NCBI RefSeq assembly: GCF_007751715.1
Contig: NZ_CP036292.1
Coordinates: 6,269,339-6,333,338 of the forward strand
From: Rosistilla oblonga
Lineage (GTDB): Bacteria; Planctomycetota; Planctomycetia; Pirellulales; Pirellulaceae
Reading direction: 5' to 3'
DNA length: 64,000 nt
Below the pieces are notes generated by a model. It was not told where the DNA came from. It saw nothing but the letters and a program-made list of their open reading frames with translations, and did no database searches. Each line of letters starts with the position of its first letter. Position 1 is the first letter of the stretch. Both the position numbers and the translations under genes were made by a program. This document shows positions 57,901 to 64,000 of this stretch, piece after piece.

Positions 57901-60900
57901 ACTCCATCGCGCAGTCCGTCGACGACGTTGGCCGATACATAAACATCGATCTCCGCAGGACGCACCTGGTTCAGATCGTAATTGAAGACAGCCCGGTAGG
58001 CGGGGAAACGAACGCCATCGGCGACGCCGCCATCGGGATCCAGTCCCGCCCCCGGTGCGATCGGCGTGTCCCAATCGGCTTCGCGATCGATGCTGTTGCC
58101 AAGGATCGCGTAATCGGCTTGCTGCGGCAGGATCACGTGACGCGCACCACCGGCGGCATCGGTGTCCAACGGTGTCAGCGGCGATTCGGCAACGTCGGCG
58201 TTGCCAAAATCGAGGCCGGGTTCGCCTAGCCCCAACTGTCCTTCGCCGAAGATCACGATGAACTTCGATTCGCCATTGGCTCGGTTCGGCTGCAGCGAAT
58301 TGCCCGCCAGGTCCTTGATGCCAGTCACAAAGACCGTCGACAACGAGGTCTTGGCTTCGTCGAGTCCGGTCAGATAGACCGACCCGCCGCTGACCGAAGC
58401 TTCCACGTCGAAGCGTCCCAACGTCGATTGCGACGCTGTCGCATCGTGAACCTTCGTGATCGCTCCGACCACTTGAGCTCCCAACGCATCGCTGGTGAAG
58501 GCGACGCTTGGGATGAACATCACCGGGACGGCTCCGCCCGAAACACCTTCGGCCAACAGGACTCCCGTCGCTGGGATGTTGTATCCATAACCTTCGTTCA
58601 GAATCACGCGAGTCGGATCGTCGGCGTCGACAGCGGCATCGGGAAGTCCCAAGATGCTGGAGTTGCGAATTGCAGCGGCCACTTTTTGGGCCAACGATTC
58701 GGCGGTGTCGTTATCCAGGAAGATCCGCGTCGCTCCGGAGATCGTCGCGCTGCCACCGCGAACGAATTCAAAGGTCTCCGTCACACCGGCGGGGTTGGTG
58801 ATTTGGAACGATTGTCCCTGCAGGTTGTTGGCACCCGCAGTGCCGTCGATAAACGAATAGTCCCCCGCGGGAACGGCCAGCGACAGCGAAGCGGTAACGC
58901 CCGGCTGACCGACCACGGTTCCCGATAGCGTTTCGATATCGAACCGATCTCCCGCGGTGCCGCCGATATAAACGCGGCCCCCTTCGATCGCTTGAGCGCG
59001 ATCCAATCGCAGATCGGCCGAACGCATCGCGGCGGCGATCTTGGTCGCAATCCCATCGCGTCGCACGCCATCGACAACTTGATCGTCCATCGCATCGCTG
59101 GCGAAGACGTAGACCGGGACGTTGCGTGGACTCAGCTTGACAACGCTGGCTCCGGCGTCCACATCGGCTGGTGGCGTTCCGTAGAAGCCACGCAGGACGG
59201 TCAGTTCGTCGCCATCGATCGCCACGACTCGCAACACTTCGTTGCCGATCAGCAGCAGGTCGCCCACTTCAGCTCCCAATCGCGCGACGTCGAAGACGGT
59301 GATCGTCGACGCAAAACTGGTGACGCCATTTACAACCGTTGTGGCTTCGGCCGCGTTCTGAGCGACGACGACGGAGGCGTCGGCATGGTTGACGGCGACC
59401 GAGTTCAATTGGCCGCGAGCAACCGTCAATCGGTTGGCAACGCGATCGACCGACAAGACCTTGACGTATTCGGCGGCTTGAGCCGAAGGAGTGGCGGAGA
59501 GCAACGCGGCACCACTGGCTGCCGCTGCCGCGACGGTCCCCAATTGAGCGCGTTCGATGTTGTAGGTGCCAGGAGATCCGGCCACAGCACCGCTGATCCG
59601 CACGACTTCGTCGCCGATGTTGTAGTAGCCATTGGGCAGTCCCAATCCGGCGACAAGCGTCAGACCGCTCGACGACAGCGACTGAGTCAGCGTGTCGACC
59701 GAAGCGCCCGTCGCGAAACCACCTGGAATCATCAAGAAGTCGCCCGCCGCGATGTTTAGCGCGGCGACGTCGTCGACATTGAGAACGGTCTCGTCATCGC
59801 GGAACAGCCCCGCGGTATCGAGCACGGCTGTCAAACCCGATGGATCCTTCAAGCCTTCGACCAAATTGAAGGCTGTAAATTCAGCTCCCACGCGGACGCC
59901 ACCGGGGCCCGGATGCGAGGTCCCCAGTTGGCCGCGGTCGACGGTCAAGCGATTGTTCGCGTAATCGATGCTGCGAACCGCCATGACTTCGGTCTGGTTG
60001 GCGGCAAACAAATCGGTCCCCGCCGGGGCGAAGCCTGTCGATTCGATCGCCAGCACGCTGTAGGTGAAGCTGCCAGTCGTGAAGTCGACAAGGTCGCCAA
60101 CCTGGATGATCGAACCGTTCAGTTCGTACAAGCCGGCTGGAATTTCGGCATCGACAGTCAACGTTGGATCGGCTGCGGCGAACGACGATGCATCGGTAGC
60201 GGCCGTCAGAGTCGCTGCGGCGAGGTTGCTGGAGAAGCCGCCTCGCACGACGACGTAATCGCCAGGAACGACTCCCAAAACATTGACATCGACGACATCG
60301 ATTGTCGTCTGGGTAGTATCGACAGCGGTGGTCAGCGTCGACAGATGATCCGCACTCACGGGAGTCACGGTTGTTCCATCGATCGCGGGAGCGTTTGGTA
60401 CCGTACCGAAACGACCGCGGACCACGGTGATCGGATTCGCCGACGCGTCGCTGACAACAAAGACTTCGTTGTTGACGCGGATGAAGTCGCCGGTCGACAA
60501 CGCGTTTCCGCCACCAACGCTTAGATCGTTCAGCCGCAGTCCATCGCTGGCGTCGAACGCCGCAACGGGGAAGATGAACGTTCCGTCGACAGCTCTCGCA
60601 GCCGAGGTGCCCAAGACGCCACGCTCGACCGTCAACGTATTCCCAGCGATTGCGAGGACCTGGACGATCTCGTCGTTGATCCGCAGATAATCGTTGGCTG
60701 CGAGGCTCAACTGAGCCACGTTGGCAACGGTCAGCGTTGTGCTGGTCGATGTGAAGACCTGACCGGCGGGGCTGGCGATCGTTGCCACGTCGAGGGCATC
60801 GACCAAGAACACGTCGTCGGTATTGGCCGCCGCCGCAGGTGTGGTAGCAAACTGGCCTCGCACAACTTTCAAAGTGTTTCCGTCGATCGACCGTACTCGC

Positions 60901-63900
60901 AGCATTTCACTGCCGACGCGAATGTAGGTGTTCTGCGGCGGGACCATCGCTTGGTCGCTGGCGAACTTGGCGGCGATCGCTGTCGCGTCGGAAACCGTCA
61001 GCAACGTCTCATCGGCATCGAAGCCGCTCTTATCGAGCGCCGATTCGTTGACGCTGACGGGAGCCGCAAGCGCGAACACTGCTCCCGTGTTCTCGACCAA
61101 CGCACCATGGCCGATGCTGGTCGCGGTGGTACCAAACTGGCCCCGTTCGACTGTCAATGTGTTTGCCGAGACACTGACGACGCGGACCAATTCATCGCCG
61201 ATTTTCAGCAACGCATCCGGCAGGATCCCCGCCGCATCGAAGACTGTCAACGAAGTGCTGGTGGCCGACAGTCCAGCCGCCGCGTCGATCGCCGTGGCGT
61301 TTCCTTCGGTCAACTTGATCGTCGTGCCAGCGACTTCGGTCAGCGTGTGGATTTCAAACGTCTTGGAAATCCCGTCGATGCCCTCGTAATCCCCCGCGTC
61401 GCGGTAGGAGAACGTCTGGCCATCGGCAACGGTGTTCGCCGATCCGGAGACCGACATTCCGATCGTTGTCGGTGTAATGATCTGACCGGCGGTCGCTCCC
61501 AATTGAACGCCTCCGTCGACAACAACCGGCGACAACTGAAGATCGATGCTCACCTGTCCCTGCAACGCAACCATGATCGCATCGCGAACGTTGGTCGCCG
61601 AATCGCCGTTGGCGACGATCACGGGAACGCGGCCCGCGTTGCGAACCGCATCGGCTCCGCTGGCATCGACAAACTCGAAGACTCGTACCGGTCCTGCTGG
61701 CAACGCGATCGAGAACTGATCCCCGAGTCCGATTCCACTGCTGGTGACTCCCGACAAGACGTTCAAGACCAACGGTTGGTTCAGGTTCAGCACAAACCCG
61801 CTGTCATATTCAAACACGACGGGCGTGTCGCCATCGGACAACGTGAAGGTGTCGCCGTCGGAATGAGCGACCCCCGATCCAAATTCGTAAAGATTCGCAT
61901 CTTGGTTCAGAAGGAGGATCTCGTAGACTGCGTCGGGACGCCAGATTCCAGCGGTGGGAGTCAGGGCGATCTGACGACTGGTCTTGCTGTAACCAAACGT
62001 GTAGTCCTTGTCTTCGACCAGCGTGCGGCCGTTCTCGCGGACGATCACCGACAGCGCCGAGATCGTCGAAGCGTCGGGGCCGATCTGATTGAACTCGCTC
62101 AACTGCACTCGGAACGACGACAGCACGCCGCTTTCGCGTGTGTCGCGGAAGACCGAGTTGGCGCGAGCGTCGCCGTCGATCAGCACGCCTTGCGACTGTT
62201 CGCCATCAAACGGAGTCAACAGTTGAGCCAGTGGGCCGCGGCGATCGGATCGATCAAGCGCTCCGCGATCCTTGATGATCGCTTGTCCTTGTCCCGAGCT
62301 GTTGTTGACCAGCGGATCGTCTTCACGCAACTGGCCGACCAAATCGCGGTTGGTCACCTTGATCGGACTCAGCCCAATCCCCACCGAATTCTTAGTGGAG
62401 GCAAACAGCGAGCGATCGTTTTGGTTTTCGATACTCTTATCGATGATCGGGCTGCCGGCCGCGGGATACAGATTCGGTACGCCGCTGGCAGGATCGAACT
62501 GGAACATGCCAAACAGTCCCGCCGCCCCCAGATCCAACGAATCGGGTTGCGACGGATCGCTGACCGTGTCGCCGACGATAAAGACATCGTCCCACTGGAT
62601 CGCACCACCAATCGAAATCCGATCGGTTTCTGTAGCCGTTCCGGGAACCGAAGCCAACGCACCTTCGTTGACGACGGTTGTCCCGCGGATCACGGTGGTT
62701 CCGGCCCCCGTAATATTGATCCCCGTCGCATTTTCGACAAGCACGTTGTTCAACAACGTCGGGCTGGCACCGTCGTTGACTCGAATCCCAGTTCCCGGAC
62801 CGTAGATCGTGTTGTTGACGACGCGAGCAAACGGCGCAGGGGCGCCGAGATTGCTGCCTGCGGCGGAACCGTCGCCACTCACAAAGATGCCGTTGGCATT
62901 GCGAATCAACAGATTGTTTTGGATCACCGCACCGGGGACCAAGTTGTTGGCGTTGAGCGTCGGGAAGTTCTGAACCGCACCGGGCTTAGGGCGATTCCCT
63001 TCATTGGGCACCTTGCTGCCTGGTGTGACATCGCCCGCGTCGACGACGATTCCGGTCGCCGTCGAGAAGCTGATCGTGTTCGAATCGATCACGAACTGCC
63101 CTTGATCGCGGTGCAGGTTGCGATCGCCATTGTCTTCACCACGACCGTTGTCGACACCGGTCACTACAGGATTCAAGATCGGCGTCCGCATCCCGTCGAT
63201 CGCGACGATCAATTGATAATCGTCCGTCGGATCTAGCCGGAAGCGACTGAACGGAGTCCCCGACAAGATGTCTGAGATTGAAACAAGACTGGACAGATCG
63301 GGCAGATTTGCTGGATCCAAAAACAGCGGCAGATCCGTGTCGGAGATCTTCCCGATAACAATTTGATATTCACCCGGTGTGTCAATCGTGTGTTCTACGA
63401 ATGGCGGATAGCCGAGGATTCCCGCAGCAAGAACCGTTGTGTTCGAGATATCGGAGAAATCGATCAACGCGATGATGCTGTTGAAGCTTGGATCGGGCAT
63501 CTCGATATTGACTGTCGTTCCAGGCTCGTCGACGGTGAACCGATAATGATCGGCGCGTGCGGACGCATTTCCTTTGCCATCGATCGTGATGAGAGGACGA
63601 ATCTGGCCATCGGGAGCGACCGCCAATTCGTACAACTCGCCGTCGAGGCGTTGAGCGTTCGAAGTAAACGCTTGCGTTAAGATATTGACGCTACCGAAGG
63701 TTCCACCCGCGTCGGCAACCATCGTTGGCGACGTAAATGTCGAACCGCCAAAGTTGTCGGTCGCTGCATATCCGTGCAGCACGATAGTGGTATCGCTGGC
63801 GTCGTTGAGTCGACCTCCGCTGGAAGTCGCTTCGATCCCCAGCACGGCGCGGACCGAGCTGCGATTGATCGCACCGCGAATCGCATCGGCGATCTCTCCG

Positions 63901-64000
63901 GCGGTACTGTCGATGCGGTACGAGACCTCGACATTGCCGGGCTCGATTCCCGAAACCGGCGCACCGGGAGTGACGTCGTTGAATTCAAAGGTCAGCGTTT
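48957..64000 (-). CDS. Giant adhesin-like protein with cadherin-like and dockerin domains (5' end outside window)
   Basis: The frame is open from the right edge to 48957, at least 5,014 residues; the GTG at 63845 is not the true start because the frame remains open and protein-like to 64000. N- to C-terminal: repeats with TFEFNDVTPG; a PPC-type beta domain; parallel beta-helix repeats (about 63100-62600); a beta-rich segment; about ten RGxxGT repeats (61300-59150, 55500 and 52250); one GEVEDY unit (about 58230-57650); a long run of some twelve cadherin-like/tandem-95 modules joined by VNDAPV-type linkers (57600-49500); a dockerin-like pair (DVNVSGFVSAIDALVILNHL and DVNGNGIVQPLDALVILNHL); and a very acidic tail ending DQFFSEFGL. 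Calcium-stabilised surface filament or adhesin is the likely role. Confidence 0.85.
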   Translation of the reverse strand, partial: TLTFEFNDVTPGAPVSGIEPGNVEVSYRIDSTAGEIADAIRGAINRSSVRAVLGIEATSSGGRLNDASDTTIVLHGYAATDNFGGSTFTSPTMVADAGGTFGSVNILTQAFTSNAQRLDGELYELAVAPDGQIRPLITIDGKGNASARADHYRFTVDEPGTTVNIEMPDPSFNSIIALIDFSDISNTTVLAAGILGYPPFVEHTIDTPGEYQIVIGKISDTDLPLFLDPANLPDLSSLVSISDILSGTPFSRFRLDPTDDYQLIVAIDGMRTPILNPVVTGVDNGRGEDNGDRNLHRDQGQFVIDSNTISFSTATGIVVDAGDVTPGSKVPNEGNRPKPGAVQNFPTLNANNLVPGAVIQNNLLIRNANGIFVSGDGSAAGSNLGAPAPFARVVNNTIYGPGTGIRVNDGASPTLLNNVLVENATGINITGAGTTVIRGTTVVNEGALASVPGTATETDRISIGGAIQWDDVFIVGDTVSDPSQPDSLDLGAAGLFGMFQFDPASGVPNLYPAAGSPIIDKSIENQNDRSLFASTKNSVGIGLSPIKVTNRDLVGQLREDDPLVNNSSGQGQAIIKDRGALDRSDRRGPLAQLLTPFDGEQSQGVLIDGDARANSVFRDTRESGVLSSFRVQLSEFNQIGPDASTISALSVIVRENGRTLVEDKDYTFGYSKTSRQIALTPTAGIWRPDAVYEILLLNQDANLYEFGSGVAHSDGDTFTLSDGDTPVVFEYDSGFVLNLNQPLVLNVLSGVTSSGIGLGDQFSIALPAGPVRVFEFVDASGADAVRNAGRVPVIVANGDSATNVRDAIMVALQGQVSIDLQLSPVVVDGGVQLGATAGQIITPTTIGMSVSGSANTVADGQTFSYRDAGDYEGIDGISKTFEIHTLTEVAGTTIKLTEGNATAIDAAAGLSATSTSLTVFDAAGILPDALLKIGDELVRVVSVSANTLTVERGQFGTTATSIGHGALVENTGAVFALAAPVSVNESALDKSGFDADETLLTVSDATAIAAKFASDQAMVPPQNTYIRVGSEMLRVRSIDGNTLKVVRGQFATTPAAAANTDDVFLVDALDVATIASPAGQVFTSTSTTLTVANVAQLSLAANDYLRINDEIVQVLAIAGNTLTVERGVLGTSAARAVDGTFIFPVAAFDASDGLRLNDLSVGGGNALSTGDFIRVNNEVFVVSDASANPITVVRGRFGTVPNAPAIDGTTVTPVSADHLSTLTTAVDTTQTTIDVVDVNVLGVVPGDYVVVRGGFSSNLAAATLTAATDASSFAAADPTLTVDAEIPAGLYELNGSIIQVGDLVDFTTGSFTYSVLAIESTGFAPAGTDLFAANQTEVMAVRSIDYANNRLTVDRGQLGTSHPGPGGVRVGAEFTAFNLVEGLKDPSGLTAVLDTAGLFRDDETVLNVDDVAALNIAAGDFLMIPGGFATGASVDTLTQSLSSSGLTLVAGLGLPNGYYNIGDEVVRISGAVAGSPGTYNIERAQLGTVAAAAASGAALLSATPSAQAAEYVKVLSVDRVANRLTVARGQLNSVAVNHADASVVVAQNAAEATTVVNGVTSFASTITVFDVARLGAEVGDLLLIGNEVLRVVAIDGDELTVLRGFYGTPPADVDAGASVVKLSPRNVPVYVFASDAMDDQVVDGVRRDGIATKIAAAMRSADLRLDRAQAIEGGRVYIGGTAGDRFDIETLSGTVVGQPGVTASLSLAVPAGDYSFIDGTAGANNLQGQSFQITNPAGVTETFEFVRGGSATISGATRIFLDNDTAESLAQKVAAAIRNSSILGLPDAAVDADDPTRVILNEGYGYNIPATGVLLAEGVSGGAVPVMFIPSVAFTSDALGAQVVGAITKVHDATASQSTLGRFDVEASVSGGSVYLTGLDEAKTSLSTVFVTGIKDLAGNSLQPNRANGESKFIVIFGEGQLGLGEPGLDFGNADVAESPLTPLDTDAAGGARHVILPQQADYAILGNSIDREADWDTPIAPGAGLDPDGGVADGVRFPAYRAVFNYDLNQVRPAEIDVYVSANVVDGLRDGVLASGLLDGWVDWNQDGDFGDPGEQVFRNQPVFEGVNTVQIVTPVNAKIGGLTDMRVRLSNGGNLLADDIAVGGEVEDYQITVLGGNAPIVANDFFRFTEDQGNPTVDAAGNPLVVTANDVDEVTVNVLEVINPFTGRKQVIELGGSTTFVDFEDSYGDIAGTLKVFANGSFELELAPNYNTDNLPLLAGNPNPNGIGGRELLFYYNVLDTEAGIGVPSVHQDGTSRPATVTLVVDPVNDVPLPRPNGTADVGDSAIPRIDVLEDFDGEPLWYGDPQGLGDRVAISRTYDLVDAGGNPRVGIANTAGVVTIVNDPRLPGDPNRDVAEPELAPFDSLFDIDVDAYSIRFDLPTAPADPSLIRGTLQAGQFDRYEFRFDGLAVDEFITGFTVDASANAQPSVGITADGKGLIVLFEEGMTIADGYQAGIDISTTVAPTLLPPTPASLLGQSVVVERFENSDATGGIEVLSSFNSTIADDASDPELSLPNGYEIDIDPDQIRFDITANLPTLAADQYDRFVFTIESLDANESLVDVALAASSTVSPTVTMLSRNQIEVVFGPGTTFASGDQASITFGTEIVRSTLPLEFGGETFQAIVQRNLGLYGDAPGSARLEMILPASALLFGDLPGPLNEGGQTLRIVAASGIRPVGDPAVDVELNVNFLPMYDFGDGRIEDAIRIVPQENSVGLAKFTYTLRDFHAILADGTQILADGTRILNDATELANGTVGKDATTVMIQYDNAPTSPSVELRDGVLSQPLLTGASTMVVNSTTPLDINAEYLIGDEFVRVTGRVGTSNVYNITRALFGTSEFDLPTGSDVIPVDVTLLHRDFDGNITQITLPGTTVPVTYNPGTHPVDPLSDSESTGTIELNFNKVNDDPLTDLSDDHRARNYTVVEDGSFTIDVRDLLIQNQANVGTGGLFEVDEPGPRRDASGGSSAIDETGDQGVRVVGVISPTRYGATVEFDPITQLITYTPAANFFTDGGEPDFIEYLVEDYEAVKVTFGDGTNAAVGVSDDDQITLTDLAGNVITIGLDTMGDGTPSTYDVDVLPTATGQQIVAAIVAELEGVLAEFNFFVDYLDSHTLRIPGALGAESTVAYVMADVPVATAADLSSPDNYVRLPDGTIVNMPNSLRAMPNGSIVVNVTPVNDVPVIPDEIDDDNDPATQYPDAGEAIQVIVDGAVIENSLPVTFVDFLKSYVGAESGPIAVDAAGNPILDSLGNPILEEDELYLDTSVGTLATSQGGTLTLGARTANGDYDVVYTPPADFFGIDTVDLTLFELDGVTRIHDVPFQTRIYVYPVNSAPLGVADSVHILEDTVASFDAQFLLRNDLPDTFPRQNPRTGIAPPEDTVVTPDNADVIHVVNNPNLDGNGDFDPTTLSLTGLFTDINGDPLPATPSDQVSVVWDGTTLQVRAPQDMYTRDRNGNEVHAPFVFRYQFSDTGTTYVDDGSPETPVGAPIEDSQLAWGTVTVHVWPVNDAPVGSTVEIRDAVEETTRVITEDELFIDISDLSLNSPPSAADQGSAGPLEDVGPDGIYTVADSATLTQSLALVPSGDYLTSRGNTVRVQLNAGTGQNELLFIPQEDFFSLNASDTDSFTYNFYDDGWSFAIGGGNSTATLDINDVQPYGSYDPRLATGTVVIQVRPDNDAPVGTPFRFYALEDGGTNGQPRIVENVLALAQVSSGPNGEPTIPFDPSDPNSGFGLFLTGGTTNLDGTMTATSDLGGVLTLSARKPNGDYDLEYTGPADYFGEDDFLTLTVRDSHPDASPAMSDFRVDVTVRPVNDAPGANDDRIHIIEDQAATIFPALLTGNDRWDTFDVNDPADAGKLEDRTDAGNTPGQTTAGLTLAGATSIPVDREIAKLTQPITAAATSATFDKQPPLGYYLLGSEIIEITSVSGGTVGTPTITAQIARAEFGTTAAAAAANDGLLQAIDPAVLAGTTVTYNQSDRSIRVLPPTNYYTMSAAGVRVAPPILVEYMVQDDGISYRTLNQTSDPFGPIADPQTATGTIAVDIWPVNDNPQGKIHIDPISIIEGSVDQPIDPADLFVDLTGLNNGDSLAAVQPTRDSAGPGEDLGPDSVFYVGESLTQTLSLYSLGSNINGAVNVGPITTLRGGTVRIDVVANPPRLLYTPPVNFNSSGGLRDSFTYVTQDDGVSYYFAGGKTADSVAPQMDANAQRRSVGTISLAVDSVNDPPEFFIGSDKIFSEDQNVSGADFAYDPVTGDIVVVDFAVGVRGGPDTAQDEANQVVTFSVTQVLGELQVPADSIFDDANFVLDNQGVPTNQFAAPYGIDSDGTLRLKLKPDASGRAVLDIVGTDDQSPSASYPGAGDPRERFTVTVGAINDAPTFDFTAAVTETPADPATPQTAEVTVAESSGPFNQRVIDPAAIVVGPQDEINSGQLPTMHLQFVNPSQSSLFSVQPTLDGNGNLRFTAKPFVSTPDGSPILVRVYVTDNGLSQSPNQNRSIDQTLAINITPVNDAPIAMPGPAAGQSYTTSEEPATLLVISGIAGTAGTAGLLVSDPDGDATRVVDFGADGLIVTTTTLGATVTLLANGSIQYDPSTSTQIDALTTNGVLTDSFVYRAIDDPAGDQSFSGLRSNAATIRVEITGVNDRPNAVSDGSLAAPIAVAADRVTDLNVLGNDTDVDGQIAADRVQATQPAHGSVVVQPNGVIRYTPDESYLGADQFTYTVEDSQGLVSGTATVYLSVTATPSMDTIVTSQIVTGGTTSFNPVTDVDLNGGLTLNPASIHVYGNEDPGNPGAIQTVNGGWVTVDPVTGEMTYQGAAGFQGVDSFLFTIEDAAGFASDPILVTIPVAASMGQNAMSVTDVNVSGFVSAIDALVILNHLNRSNVTDVDSLVQANVIDPLNGPFYDVNGNGIVQPLDALVILNHLNRQSAFAGEAEQSLAVPPQPPIVASGTLLTEADAYGEALPEDVVVSTLESDSQTVAGPLEFDAVLDQIAVDLSDDEEDDDSQDDSLDQFFSEFGL
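49500..57600 (-). repeat. Cadherin-like / tandem-95 module array
   Basis: About twelve modules of 110-230 residues, joined by linkers of the form VNDAPV (VNDVPL, VNDDPL, VNDAPV, DNDAPV, INDAPT, VNDRPN) and many with a TxEDxxxxI start and a LxNDxxD turn. This is the calcium-binding cadherin-like pattern of bacterial surface giants. Confidence 0.7.
59150..61300 (-). repeat. RGxxGT repeat block in the second giant protein
   Basis: At least eight copies of a unit of roughly 60-90 residues of the form GDEVVRVxxVxGNTLTVxRGQxGTxAAxxxxGAxV (split here for length). Examples are NTLTVERGQFGTTATS, NTLKVVRGQFATTPAA, NTLTVERGVLGTSAAR and DELTVLRGFYGTPPAD. Two further copies lie isolated near 55500 and 52250. 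The unit resembles short beta-repeats seen in some phage virion proteins; that link is inference. Confidence 0.65.

Noticed and set aside
55005-58229. A 1074-codon plus-strand open frame opposite the second giant gene (and similar ones at 60951-63236, 53496-54851 and 50703-52130)
   Set aside because: Composition is Arg/Asp/Gln-rich with no recognisable domain; these are antisense shadows created by the third-position bias of the long minus-strand gene, which has clear protein families.

Overview
The window reads as chromosomal DNA of a planctomycete close to Rhodopirellula/Rosistilla (Pirellulaceae). Evidence for this is the moderately high GC, loose gene packing, two giant dockerin-bearing surface proteins (one with an LEPR-XLL-type N-terminus), GEVEDY-type repeat domains, an ECF sigma/Ser-Thr kinase pair and several planctomycete-enriched DUF families. 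No rRNA, tRNA, CRISPR array or prophage is visible.

Layout. 1-8.05 kb: ordinary envelope and metabolic genes (cardiolipin synthase, YihY/BrkB membrane protein, PAP2 phosphatase) followed by a co-directional M20 amidohydrolase, YbdK-type carboxylate-amine ligase and YegS-type lipid kinase. 8.3-22.3 kb: a PEP-CTERM-like protein and a 4401-residue FG-GAP/delta-60/GEVEDY protein, both on the minus strand. 22.8-25.1 kb: an ECF sigma factor and membrane-anchored Ser/Thr kinase directly upstream of the giant gene. 25.4-26.4 kb: a decayed IS4-family transposase. 26.5-28.1 kb: a zinc-ribbon metallopeptidase and a tiny DUF1328 membrane protein. 28.4-36.9 kb: a signalling block of NtrC-type sigma-54 activator, stand-alone receiver protein and 2055-residue CheB-CheR-PAS-GAF hybrid kinase. 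37.3-40.3 kb: small stress-type genes (DUF2383 four-helix bundle, small lipoprotein, 11-mer-repeat lipoprotein) around an alpha/beta hydrolase. 40.5-44.7 kb: a compact four-gene minus-strand operon of C39-like peptidase, RimK-like ATP-grasp ligase, GCS2 ligase and N-formylglutamate-amidohydrolase-like enzyme. 45-48.7 kb: HMA-domain protein, esterase, DUF4261 protein and DUF4105-like lipoprotein. 49-64 kb: the 3' part of a second giant adhesin-like gene (at least 5,000 residues, 5' end outside the window).

The most interesting signal is regulatory. Three exact sigma-54 promoter cores (TGGCAC-N5-TTGC), correctly oriented and 48-76 nt before start codons, precede the receiver gene (30169), the DUF2383 gene (37350) and the 11-mer-repeat lipoprotein (40243). 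A one-mismatch copy precedes the DUF1328 gene (27899), and weaker copies precede the M20 gene and a small hypothetical gene. With an NtrC-type activator and a very large sensor kinase in the same block, this suggests a locally encoded sigma-54 envelope-stress regulon. The second strong candidate is the C39/ATP-grasp/GCS2/amidohydrolase operon, whose composition implies synthesis or processing of an amide-linked small peptide.
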